Below, in pieces: positions 7,418-14,462 of a stretch of DNA of 15,676 nucleotides. How positions within the stretch are numbered: the stretch's first letter is position 1; every line of letters begins with the position of its first letter. The stretch covers positions 1 through 15,676 of the forward strand of contig JALOMS010000022.1 in NCBI GenBank assembly GCA_025455345.1. The letters run 5' to 3'. The stretch is from Thermoflexibacter sp. (GTDB taxonomy: Bacteria > Bacteroidota > Bacteroidia > Cytophagales > Thermoflexibacteraceae). The position numbers and the translations under genes are program-made. The notes under the pieces were generated by a model, which was given only the letters and a program-made list of their open reading frames with translations, was not told where the DNA came from and made no database searches.

Positions 7418-7972
7418 ATGAGAATTTATACAAAAACTGGCGATAAAGGCGAAACTTCTTTGGTCTATGGTACAAGAGTACGCAAGGACAACTTGAGAAT
7501 AGAAAGTTATGGAACAGTAGATGAGCTAAATGCTTACATAGGATTGGTCAGAGACCAATTAATCAATACACATCGCAAAGATATTTTGAAAGAAATACAA
7601 GACAGATTATTTACTATTGGAGCGTCTTTAGCTACCGAACCTCACAAAGACCGTAAAAAGATTCCTGATTTATATGAATCTGATGTGCTTTTTTTAGAAC
7701 AAGAAATGGATAAAATGGATGCCGAATTGCCAGAACTTCGGCATTTTGTACTTCCGGGGGGGCATCAGTCTGTTTCTTTTTGTCATGTAGCAAGAACGGT
7801 ATGTCGCAGAGCCGAAAGATTGTGCGTTACTCTTGCCGAAGAAACAGATGTGGATAACCTGATTATCATATATTTGAATAGACTTTCTGATTACTTATTT
7901 GTATTGTCAAGAAAGATGGCACAGGAATTACAAGCAGAAGAGGTAAAGTGGATTCCAAGAGTAAATAAATAA
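7418..7972 (+). CDS. PduO-type ATP:cob(I)alamin adenosyltransferase
   Basis: This 184-residue cytosolic enzyme transfers the 5'-deoxyadenosyl group of ATP to cob(I)alamin, giving adenosylcobalamin for B12-dependent enzymes such as methylmalonyl-CoA mutase. It is of the PduO/MMAB type. The ATP-binding N-terminus TKTGDKGETSLVYG is intact, followed by RIESYGTVDELNAYIG, FVLPGGHQSVSFCHVARTVCRRAER, and the C-terminal helix LNRLSDYLFVLSRKMA; these are all the hallmark segments of the trimeric five-helix bundle. The ATG at 7418 gives the standard N-terminus (MRIYTKTGDKG). Possible Fur/PerR-like sites lie 50-120 bases upstream. No cobalamin biosynthesis gene or riboswitch is visible nearby, and no good TAnnTTTG promoter was found. 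Confidence 0.95.
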   Translation: MRIYTKTGDKGETSLVYGTRVRKDNLRIESYGTVDELNAYIGLVRDQLINTHRKDILKEIQDRLFTIGASLATEPHKDRKKIPDLYESDVLFLEQEMDKMDAELPELRHFVLPGGHQSVSFCHVARTVCRRAERLCVTLAEETDVDNLIIIYLNRLSDYLFVLSRKMAQELQAEEVKWIPRVNK

Positions 7973-7989
7973 AAAAACTATTTTTATTT
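7967..7989 (+). terminator. Weak A+T-only hairpin after the adenosyltransferase gene
   Basis: AAATAAAAA (7967-7975) can pair with TTTTTATTT (7981-7989) across a 5-base loop, and the right arm itself is a T-rich run. It overlaps the stop codon. With no G:C pairs in the stem it would be weak, but it is the only terminator-like structure before the ferritin gene. Confidence 0.3.
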
Positions 7990-8036
7990 TGACTCATTCC
8001 AAATTAGTTCTTTTCTGAACAATTTGAACGGTTTGG

Positions 8037-8069
8037 TTGTATAAGTAGTAATCATAGAAAATACATTTG
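8037..8069 (+). promoter_or_regulatory. Candidate promoter of the ferritin gene
   Basis: TACATTTG at 8062-8069 matches the TAnnTTTG -7 element. The nearest -33-like trinucleotide is TTG at 8037-8039, 22 bases upstream, slightly longer than the usual spacing. Transcription would begin near 8076, about 36 bases before the ATG at 8112. Confidence 0.4.
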
Positions 8070-8111
8070 ATATGATTTTCTTACAGGCTAAAATAAAAAA
8101 TAGATATACTA

Positions 8112-8645
8112 ATGGAAACCATTATTAACAAGAAAACTTCGCTGATGAGCGAAACCGAGAGCAAACTCAACAAACAAGTCCGAATGGAAGGACTTTCTGC
8201 TTTTTATTACCTTTCTATGGCTTCTTGGTGTGAAACTAAGGGTTATCTTGGTGCCGCCAAATTTCTTTATGACCACTTTGAGGAAGAAAAGAAACACATG
8301 ATGAAGCTAATTAGATACATCAATGAGGCAGGTGGGCATGCTCTTGCTCCAGAAATTACTAATCTAAAATATGAATATAACTCCCTTAGAGAGCTATTCG
8401 AACACGTTTTAGAACATGAAATCGCCGTAAGTAGAGCTATCAATAACTTGACAGACTACTGTTTCGGAGTTAAAGACTTTGCTACTTTTACCTTCTTACA
8501 ATGGTACGTTACAGAGCAAAGAGAAGAAGAAAATGTTGCTCGTCGTATCTTGGAGTTTTTTGATATTATTACTGAATCAGGGCAAGGAATGTGGGAAATA
8601 GATAAGCAGATTGGGAAATTGGCAGAGCAAATCAAAAAAGATTAA
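8112..8645 (+). CDS. Ferritin with intact ferroxidase centre
   Basis: This 177-residue bacterial non-heme ferritin forms a 24-subunit cytosolic shell that oxidises Fe(II) and stores it as ferric mineral. By comparison with E. coli FtnA, the ferroxidase ligands are all present with a constant offset of nine residues: Glu26, Glu59, His62, Glu103, Gln136 and Glu139. The four-helix signatures FYYLSMASWCE, HFEEEKKHMMKL, EHEIAVSRAI and FLQWYVTEQREEE are clear. The ATG at 8112 adds a short extension (METIINKKTSL) before the usual start at MSETESKL; the internal ATG at 8145 is an alternative. Together with the Fur-family regulator and the OsmC peroxidase it forms an iron/redox neighbourhood. It converges on the esterase-like gene, with a long hairpin between them. 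Confidence 0.95.
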   Translation: METIINKKTSLMSETESKLNKQVRMEGLSAFYYLSMASWCETKGYLGAAKFLYDHFEEEKKHMMKLIRYINEAGGHALAPEITNLKYEYNSLRELFEHVLEHEIAVSRAINNLTDYCFGVKDFATFTFLQWYVTEQREEENVARRILEFFDIITESGQGMWEIDKQIGKLAEQIKKD

Positions 8646-8654
8646 ATACAATTA

Positions 8655-8720
8655 TTTACCACAAACACATAAATATACAAGTTTTATTTTTTTCTTGTAA
8701 TTCCTTGTGTTTGTGGTAAA
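8655..8720. terminator. Long nested hairpin between convergent ferritin and esterase-like genes
   Basis: The outer arms 8655-8669 and 8706-8720 are perfectly complementary over 15 bases (core ACCACAAACACA / TGTGTTTGTGGT). Inside them TACAAG (8676-8681) pairs with CTTGTA (8694-8699). It lies ten bases after the ferritin stop and about 50 bases from the stop of the convergent gene, so it could terminate both. Neither strand shows a proper T-run after the outer stem; the T-rich tract is in the inner loop. Confidence 0.55.
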
Positions 8721-8770
8721 ATAAGTAATGTATTCAAAAACACACACCTTAGAAGCTACACAATAGAAAT

Positions 8771-10861
8771 CTACTCGTCTTGTAAAGACATAATGCTATT
8801 GGCTGGTGGTGGCGGCATATTCCGATTATCATTCCTAAAAGGCTGTGCGGGAAAACCGTCTTTGTTAAACAGATTGGCATCAGGATTGTCCGCCCATGCG
8901 TATCGCACATATTTAGGATTTTTGATATTTTCATTATAAACAACAATTGTGTTATAGTTTGAAATATAAGCCTTCGCCCATTGGAATTTACCTGTTTCGT
9001 CTGCGATAGCAAAACCTTCCAAATATCCATATTGATTCTTAGCCATTAACCCATTGCCCGTTCCTGTCATTTTGAAGGTAACCAGTAACTTAGAATCCTC
9101 AAATCTGGTTACAGTATCTACCACAGGACCTAAATAAATGATATTAGTCTTTCCATAACACATCTTGAGTGCTTGAGCGGCTAATCGTTTACCTACTTCA
9201 TTTTTGTTTTTGGCGAGCGTATTGTCTTCTTCGTTGAGGTCTATCATTACTGCCATGGCTACTTTTTTGATTTTACTCATAGATGCCTGTATTTCACGCA
9301 TTTCTGCCCAGCTACTTTCTGTATTGGCTTGCAAATTTTTCTTTGCACCATGACGAGGCAATTGCGTAAACAAAAAAGGTAATTCATCATTTATACCTGC
9401 TGTACGCCATTTTTCTCGCCAATCAGTAATGAGCGACTGGAAAAGAGCTTGGTAATAACGTGATTTGCCTACGCCAACATTGGCATCTCCTTGCGACCAT
9501 AAAAAACCACGAATCGGGAATCTATGCAAAGGCGCAATCATGGCATTGTAAAGAAGAGTAGGTTCGTTGCGCTCGCCACGAAAAATAGGATAAGTAGGGA
9601 TAGCTTTGGAATTAAGTAGCTGAAACCCTACTTTAAATTTCCAATTTCCAGCCAAAGAGTATCTAATAGGGTCATCTCTTTCCACACTTCTCAGATACAT
9701 TTGGTCGGCAATGCCACTAAATCCACCCTCACCGCCAAAATGAATAGAAAATACGACAATTTCATTTTCGCCCTCTTTGAGGAGTTCTTTAGGAATTTTA
9801 TACAATCGATTCACACTTTCGTTATAAGTTTGTCCTATTCTTTTGCCGTTGATATATGTAAAATCATAATCATGAATAGTTCCCATGCTAAGAGCCAAAT
9901 CCTTGTTTTTCAAAATAGTAGGCAAAGTAAATTTTTTTCTGAACCACACCGAACCACTATAATCTGCTAATTCATGCCCCTTAGCCGACCACACTCTTGG
10001 CTGATACATTTCCGACCAATCTCTGGTATCCATCGTAGGGGATTCCCAACCTATTTCTTCGTTTTCTTTGAGTCCTTCGTCCAAAAACTCTATTCTTTCC
10101 AACCATTTTTTCTGATTAGATACTTCAAATTCTTGTTTTTTTGCTTCCAAATAATTAGAATCTGCTTGTATTTGCTCTATTTTTTCTTTGAGTTCGGGGA
10201 AAGTTTTGAGAATATCAGCACTTAACCAAGATTCTATTTTTGAGCCATTAAAAGTTGCTTGGATTAGACCGATAGGAACTTTGGTCTGAGTAAATATTTC
10301 TTTGGCAAAGAAATAGCTAATAGCCGAAAAGTGTGCAACCGTTTCTATATCACAAGATTCCCAACCATTTTCGCTTTCAATATCTCCCAAAGGCTTTGTA
10401 CTGTACTTCTTTTTGACAGAAAACAAGCGAATCATGGGATATTCTGCCTTTAAGAGTTCTTTTTGCCCCTCTCCCGTTTTTGATAAGGGAAAATCCATGC
10501 TATTTTGACCACTGCAAAGCCAAATATCCCCAAACATGACATTGCGAAAAGAAATCCGATTATTCGCCACAATATCAAGAATATAAGGACCACTTGCCTG
10601 CATAGGAGGTAGCGTTACGCTCCAAGTGCTGTCTTCGCCTGAGCGTGTGCGTAGCACTTTTCCAGCAATTCTTACGACGATTTTTTCACCCTTTTCGGTA
10701 GAGCGACCCCAGATAACTACGCTTCTGTCCCTTTGCAAAATCATGTTATCACCAAAAATTTGTGATAAAGTTATATCTCCATAAGAGGGATAAATAGCCA
10801 TCAAGGTGAGGGTAAAAGTAAAAAATAAAGCAAAAAATATATTTGGAAATGTAGATTTCAT
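8771..10861 (-). CDS. Exported sialate O-acetylesterase homologue, catalytic triad apparently lost
   Basis: The protein is 696 residues from the ATG at 10861, with a signal peptide ending near SYG (residues 1-28), so it is periplasmic or secreted. Family members remove O-acetyl groups from sialic acids or other glycans with an SGNH-type Ser-Asp-His triad. The fold is clear: an N-terminal beta domain (FGDNMILQRD), the nucleophile block WLCSGQ near 114-119, VPIGLIQATFNGSKIESW, an inserted galactose-binding-like module at about 290-410 (SGSVWFRKKFTLP, DYDFTYINGKRIG), LWSQGDANVG, and SSWAEMREIQASM. However, the usual GQSNM reads GQNSM, placing Asn120 at the Ser position, and the usual DIHP segment reads NTLA (residues 547-550), replacing both Asp and His. 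The reading frame is otherwise intact, so this looks like a kept pseudoenzyme, possibly a glycan-binding protein. An upstream start at 10924 would put a basic stretch before the signal and is rejected. Confidence 0.85.
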   Translation of the reverse strand: MKSTFPNIFFALFFTFTLTLMAIYPSYGDITLSQIFGDNMILQRDRSVVIWGRSTEKGEKIVVRIAGKVLRTRSGEDSTWSVTLPPMQASGPYILDIVANNRISFRNVMFGDIWLCSGQNSMDFPLSKTGEGQKELLKAEYPMIRLFSVKKKYSTKPLGDIESENGWESCDIETVAHFSAISYFFAKEIFTQTKVPIGLIQATFNGSKIESWLSADILKTFPELKEKIEQIQADSNYLEAKKQEFEVSNQKKWLERIEFLDEGLKENEEIGWESPTMDTRDWSEMYQPRVWSAKGHELADYSGSVWFRKKFTLPTILKNKDLALSMGTIHDYDFTYINGKRIGQTYNESVNRLYKIPKELLKEGENEIVVFSIHFGGEGGFSGIADQMYLRSVERDDPIRYSLAGNWKFKVGFQLLNSKAIPTYPIFRGERNEPTLLYNAMIAPLHRFPIRGFLWSQGDANVGVGKSRYYQALFQSLITDWREKWRTAGINDELPFLFTQLPRHGAKKNLQANTESSWAEMREIQASMSKIKKVAMAVMIDLNEEDNTLAKNKNEVGKRLAAQALKMCYGKTNIIYLGPVVDTVTRFEDSKLLVTFKMTGTGNGLMAKNQYGYLEGFAIADETGKFQWAKAYISNYNTIVVYNENIKNPKYVRYAWADNPDANLFNKDGFPAQPFRNDNRNMPPPPANSIMSLQDE

Positions 10862-10950
10862 ATACAGCTTTTTAGTCAAATTTTTAAAACCCCTAAAAGT
10901 AAAATTTTTAAGACATAATAGCAAATATCGAACAAAAATACATTAAAACC

Positions 10951-10981
10951 TCTGATAATTTAAACATAGAAATTAAATTTG
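10951..10981 (+). promoter_or_regulatory. Promoter of the PaaE-like oxidoreductase gene
   Basis: TAAATTTG (10974-10981) is a full -7 element match, and TCTG (10951-10954), 19 bases upstream, is a three-of-four match to the -33 TTTG. Transcription would start near 10988, about 43 bases before the ATG at 11031. The opposite strand of this spacer must hold the promoter of the divergent esterase-like gene; TATTTTTG on the minus strand is the best candidate there, without a clear -33. Confidence 0.5.
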
Positions 10982-11030
10982 CGGTTTTGCTAAAATATTA
11001 CAGTCTTGTACTGTCCAATTCTGAATAAAA

Positions 11031-12089
11031 ATGAAATTTCATACACTCAAAGTCAAAGAGATAACAAAGGAAACTAATGATACAATCACGGTACATTTAA
11101 AACAACCTTTGTTTTCCAAAATTAAATACAAAGCAGGTCAATTTCTGACTATTGTGCTTACCATAGACGGAAAAAGTATTCGCAGAGCCTACTCTCTCAG
11201 TAGCGCACCCAATATAGACGAAACCCTTTCTATTACTATTAAAAGAGTAGAAAACGGTATTGTTTCTAATTATGCTAATGACCACCTCAAAGCAGGTGAT
11301 AAGTTGGAAATTATAGAACCTATGGGGCATTTTTGCATAGAACCTGATAAAAACCTTACGCGCCATATCGTATTGTTCGGGGCTGGTAGTGGCATCACGC
11401 CTTTGATGTCTATTGCCAAAACCATATTGATGTTCGAACCCAAAAGCACCGTATCTCTTATTTATGGAAATCGTAGCACAGATACCATTATTTTTAGGCA
11501 AGCTATTGAGCAGATGCAAAAAAAGTATGCAGAGAGATTCAATGTAGTCCATGTTTTGAGCAGAGCCGAGAATGATTGGATTGGCTATAAAGGGAGAATA
11601 GATAAGTCAATCACTATTAATGTATTAAACCTACTTCCTAAGTTTGACAAAGCCACTACTTCTTACTTCCTTTGCGGTCCAGAAGGCATGATGGAAGAGG
11701 TCAATGCCGCCTTGCTCCAACTCCAAACACCTAAAGAACAAATCCATAAAGAAAGTTTTATTAGCTCTACAGCTACCGAAGCCAAAGAAGAAGCTAAACA
11801 CCAAACAGGAGGTATTGAAAGGGAAGTAACGATTATCTTGGACAATGAGGAATACAAAGTCAAAGTCAAACCCAATAGCACTATCCTCGACTCTGCGCTT
11901 GACGCTGGATTGGATATGCCTTACTCTTGCCAAAGTGGGTTGTGTACTGCGTGTAGGGGGAAGAAAAAAGCTGGAGAAGTCAAAATGGACGAAGATGAGG
12001 GACTTTCTGATGCTGAAATCCAAGAAGGTTTTGTGCTTACCTGTGTTGGACATCCACTGACAGATGATGTAGTAATAGAAATAGAATAA
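11031..12089 (+). CDS. PaaE-like ferredoxin:NAD(P)H oxidoreductase with C-terminal 2Fe-2S domain
   Basis: This 352-residue cytosolic flavoprotein moves electrons from NAD(P)H through a flavin to its own plant-type 2Fe-2S cluster, and from there to an oxygenase or other partner. Domains in order are an FAD-binding barrel (RRAYSLSS, residues 51-58, the R-x-Y-S flavin motif); an NAD(P)-binding domain (GAGSGITPLMS and YFLCGPEGMM); and, after a flexible Glu/Lys/Thr linker around 250-265, a ferredoxin domain with Cys300, Cys305, Cys308 and Cys338 in the C-x4-C-x2-C ... C arrangement. The layout matches PaaE, the reductase of phenylacetyl-CoA epoxidase, but paaA-D are not in the window, so the partner is unknown. 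The gene is flanked by a divergent esterase-like gene and by the S1 gene on the same strand. Confidence 0.92.
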   Translation: MKFHTLKVKEITKETNDTITVHLKQPLFSKIKYKAGQFLTIVLTIDGKSIRRAYSLSSAPNIDETLSITIKRVENGIVSNYANDHLKAGDKLEIIEPMGHFCIEPDKNLTRHIVLFGAGSGITPLMSIAKTILMFEPKSTVSLIYGNRSTDTIIFRQAIEQMQKKYAERFNVVHVLSRAENDWIGYKGRIDKSITINVLNLLPKFDKATTSYFLCGPEGMMEEVNAALLQLQTPKEQIHKESFISSTATEAKEEAKHQTGGIEREVTIILDNEEYKVKVKPNSTILDSALDAGLDMPYSCQSGLCTACRGKKKAGEVKMDEDEGLSDAEIQEGFVLTCVGHPLTDDVVIEIE

Positions 12090-12122
12090 ATCACTGAATT
12101 ATTTTTTATTTGCCAAACAAAA

Positions 12123-12155
12123 TTTTGCTTAATTATCAAAACTTAACTACCTTTG
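12123..12155 (+). promoter_or_regulatory. Strong promoter of the ribosomal protein S1 gene
   Basis: TTTTG (12123-12127) and TACCTTTG (12148-12155, followed by C) are spaced by exactly 20 bases, a near-perfect Bacteroidota primary sigma factor promoter. The predicted start is near 12162, leaving a leader of about 110 bases before the ATG at 12273. The -33 element lies in a 10-base palindrome, CAAAATTTTG (12118-12127). Confidence 0.75.
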
Positions 12156-12227
12156 CAGTCCTTTCAAGGTGAGAGGCAGGCAAAGGTTTATTTGTCTGAT
12201 AGTTATTAAATGATAATGCTTTCGTTC

Positions 12228-12260
12228 CTTGCACCAAGCGGAAGTGTATATTAGGTGCAA
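12228..12260 (+). promoter_or_regulatory. S1 leader RNA with two mutually exclusive hairpins
   Basis: In the leader, TTGCACC (12229-12235) pairs with GGTGCAA (12254-12260) over an 18-base loop, ending 12 bases before the start codon. An alternative small hairpin, CTTG-CAC-CAAG (12228-12238), uses the same left-arm bases, so both cannot form at once. Ribosomal protein S1 is known to repress its own translation in E. coli through a structured leader; whether this leader works that way is inference. Confidence 0.45.
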
Positions 12261-12272
12261 AATATAAATCTA

Positions 12273-14036
12273 ATGGCGAATAATCAAGTACAAGACTTTG
12301 ATTGGAACAATAATCAGACATCAAAGAAAAACAAGTTTGGCGCAGGTTACAGCGCAGATGAGAAAGCTAAATTAGCCGCTCTCTATGAAGGCACATTATC
12401 AGAAGTAAAAGAAACACAAGTAGTTACTGGGACTGTTGTTAGTATTACTGACAGAGATGTAGTTGTAAATATTGGTTTCAAATCAGACGGTCTTATCCCT
12501 CTTTCTGAATTTAGAGATTATACTGATTTGAAGATTGGCGAAGTGATAGATGTATATGTAGAAAACAAAGAAAACCTACTTGGGCAATTGGTGCTTTCTC
12601 GCAAAAAAGCCAAAGTTGTAAAAGCATGGGAAAATATTGAGGCTGCCCTACAAAACGATACAGTCATAGAAGGCATAGTGAAGCGTCGTACCAAAGGTGG
12701 TTTGATAGTAGATATTTATGGCATTGAGGCTTTCTTACCGGGTTCGCAGATAGACGTAAAACCTATCAGAGATTTTGACATCTTTGTAGGTAAGAAAATG
12801 GAAGTAAAAGTAGTGAAAATCAACTATGCTAATGACAACGTAGTAGTTTCTCACAAAGTCTTGATTGAAAAAGATTTGGAAGCTCAAAAAGCAGAAATCC
12901 TCAGCAACTTGGAAAAAGGTCAGGTACTCGAAGGTGTTATTAAGAACATGACCAACTTTGGGGTATTTATAGACCTTGGTGGAGTAGATGGCTTATTGCA
13001 TATCACAGATATTTCTTGGGGTCGTATCAATCACCCAGAAGAAAAACTCCGATTAGACCAAAGAGTACGCGTAGTAGTATTGGATTTTGATGAGGAGAAA
13101 AAACGTATTTCTTTAGGTATGAAACAATTAGAGCCACATCCTTGGGATACTCTTGCCGAAGAAATTCAAGTAGGCTCTCCTGTAACGGGTAAGATTGTGA
13201 ACGTAGCCGATTATGGCGCATTCTTAGAAATCAAACAAGGCGTAGAGGGTTTAATACACGTTTCGGAAATGTCTTGGTCGCAACACTTGAGAAATCCTCA
13301 AGACTTTATCAAAATCGGAGACGAGCTAAAAGCAGTAGTATTGACCTTAGATAGAGAAGAACGCAAAATGTCTTTGGGCTTAAAACAACTTACCTCTGAC
13401 CCTTGGACAAGACCTGACCTCAAAGAACGTTATTCTATCGGTTCTAAACACACAGGTATCGTTCGTAACCTCACCAACTTTGGCTTATTCTTAGAGTTAG
13501 AAGAAGGCATAGACGGATTGGTACACATCTCAGACCTTTCTTGGACAAAGAAAATCAAACACCCTTCAGAGTTTATCAAAATTAGTGAAAAATTAGATGT
13601 ACAAGTGCTTGAATTAGACGTAGATCAGCGTCGTTTGGCTCTTGGACATAAGCAATTAGAAGAAAACCCTTGGGATACCTTCGAAACTATATTTACCGTA
13701 GGCTCTGCACATAAAGGCACTGTTATCAGCAAAAATGAAAAAGGTGCTTTATTGGAATTACCTTATGGTATTGAAGGGTTTGCTACTACCAAGCACCTCT
13801 CCAAAGAAGATGGTAACAAAGCAGAAGTAGGTGAAACTTTAGATTTTAAAGTATTGGAATTCAGCAAAGAAGATAAGAGAATTATCCTTTCTCATACAAA
13901 TACTTTTAAAGAAACAAAGGAGAACACTACTCATCACTCTGCAAAAGAAGAAAAGCAAGAAGACTCTTCTAAATCAACTTTAGGTGAGTTAGATGCGCTT
14001 GCCCAATTGAAACAAGAAATGACTAAGGCTGAGTAA
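12273..14036 (+). CDS. rpsA: 30S ribosomal protein S1, six S1 domains
   Basis: S1 binds mRNA on the small ribosomal subunit and helps start translation, a role of special weight in Bacteroidota, which mostly lack usable Shine-Dalgarno pairing. Six S1 repeats are visible, beginning near residues 50 (VVTGTVVSITDRDVVVNIG), 130 (VIEGIVKRRTKGGLIVDI), 217 (LEGVIKNMTNFGVFIDLG), 303 (VTGKIVNVADYGAFLEI), 391 (HTGIVRNLTNFGLFLELE) and 478 (HKGTVISKNEKGALLELP). Repeats 3-5 are the closest to consensus, with LLHITDISW, LIHVSEMSW and LVHISDLSW. A Lys/Glu/Ser-rich tail ends the 587-residue protein. The ATG at 12273 (MANNQVQDF) is preferred to an in-frame GTG at 12255, which lies inside the leader hairpin. 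It is flanked by its own strong promoter and terminator. Confidence 0.97.
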   Translation: MANNQVQDFDWNNNQTSKKNKFGAGYSADEKAKLAALYEGTLSEVKETQVVTGTVVSITDRDVVVNIGFKSDGLIPLSEFRDYTDLKIGEVIDVYVENKENLLGQLVLSRKKAKVVKAWENIEAALQNDTVIEGIVKRRTKGGLIVDIYGIEAFLPGSQIDVKPIRDFDIFVGKKMEVKVVKINYANDNVVVSHKVLIEKDLEAQKAEILSNLEKGQVLEGVIKNMTNFGVFIDLGGVDGLLHITDISWGRINHPEEKLRLDQRVRVVVLDFDEEKKRISLGMKQLEPHPWDTLAEEIQVGSPVTGKIVNVADYGAFLEIKQGVEGLIHVSEMSWSQHLRNPQDFIKIGDELKAVVLTLDREERKMSLGLKQLTSDPWTRPDLKERYSIGSKHTGIVRNLTNFGLFLELEEGIDGLVHISDLSWTKKIKHPSEFIKISEKLDVQVLELDVDQRRLALGHKQLEENPWDTFETIFTVGSAHKGTVISKNEKGALLELPYGIEGFATTKHLSKEDGNKAEVGETLDFKVLEFSKEDKRIILSHTNTFKETKENTTHHSAKEEKQEDSSKSTLGELDALAQLKQEMTKAE

Positions 14037-14060
14037 GTTTTAGTTTTTGAATAATATTTT

Positions 14061-14102
14061 AAACAAAGCTGTCTATGGTTTTAGACAGCTTTGTTTTTTT
14101 TT
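14061..14102 (+). terminator. Intrinsic terminator of rpsA
   Basis: A perfect 15-base-pair stem is formed by 14061-14075 and 14082-14096 (core AAGCTGTCTA / TAGACAGCTT) with a 6-base loop. It is followed by a continuous T-run through 14102. It starts 24 bases after the S1 stop codon. Confidence 0.93.
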
Positions 14103-14234
14103 ATTGTCCTTAGCGTAATGATTGTGTACGATAGGCAAAAACGCTCAAACATGATTTCTTTACGTAGCTCTTAAATATTCTCCCTTATTGTGAGTTTTCA
14201 TTTAATTGTTTTAAAAATTTTAGAGGAAAAACTT

Positions 14235-14295
14235 GGAAATTTCAATAAAAATGACTTCTTTGCATCAACAATAACACAGAAATTTCCTCTCTGTG
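14235..14295. repeat. Overlapping inverted repeats in the spacer after rpsA
   Basis: GGAAATTTC (14235-14243) is the exact reverse complement of GAAATTTCC (14279-14287), 35 bases apart. Overlapping the right copy, CACAGA (14275-14280) pairs with TCTGTG (14290-14295) over a 9-base loop. The two structures share bases and cannot both form. They may be a small structured RNA, a protein-binding site, or chance in A+T-rich DNA. Confidence 0.35.
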
Positions 14296-14334
14296 ATTAT
14301 CTACCATAATAATACAACTCAATATTCCAATTCA

Positions 14335-14366
14335 TTTGATAATTACTTTCGTACCGATAGTTTTTG
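14335..14366 (+). promoter_or_regulatory. Candidate promoter of the H-box protein gene
   Basis: TTTG (14335-14338) is followed after 19 bases by TAGTTTTTG (14358-14366), which is the -7 element with one extra T. A start near 14373 would give a leader of about 90 bases before the ATG at 14463. Confidence 0.4.
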
Positions 14367-14462
14367 AGGTATGGATTGTACTTGTTCTTATAAAAAATTT
14401 AACAAAGTCCAGATATAATATATTGATTTTAACTATTTATTCCCTTTAAACTCTTTTTTAAA

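Larger units (their letters stand above)
14103..14462. other. Gene-free 360-base spacer before an accessory gene
   Basis: No credible coding sequence was found; the longest ATG frames are under 20 codons (for example from 14118 and 14371). The spacer holds overlapping inverted repeats at 14235-14295 and a candidate promoter at 14335-14366, both listed separately. The rest is A+T-rich sequence without recognisable motifs. It marks the change from conserved ribosomal genes to a gene of very different base composition. Confidence 0.6.

Noticed and set aside
11097..12139. Several 70-150 codon frames, both strands, inside the PaaE-like gene
   Set aside because: They overlap the intact flavin and ferredoxin domains and have no family features of their own.
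12255..12272. GTG start for S1 six codons upstream of the ATG
   Set aside because: The GTG is part of the right arm of the leader hairpin, and MANNQ is a typical N-terminus, so the ATG at 12273 is preferred.
14371..14418. Short ATG frame (MDCTCSYKKFNKVQI) upstream of the H-box gene as a leader peptide
   Set aside because: Fifteen codons with no run of one amino acid and no attenuator hairpin; chance is the simpler explanation.
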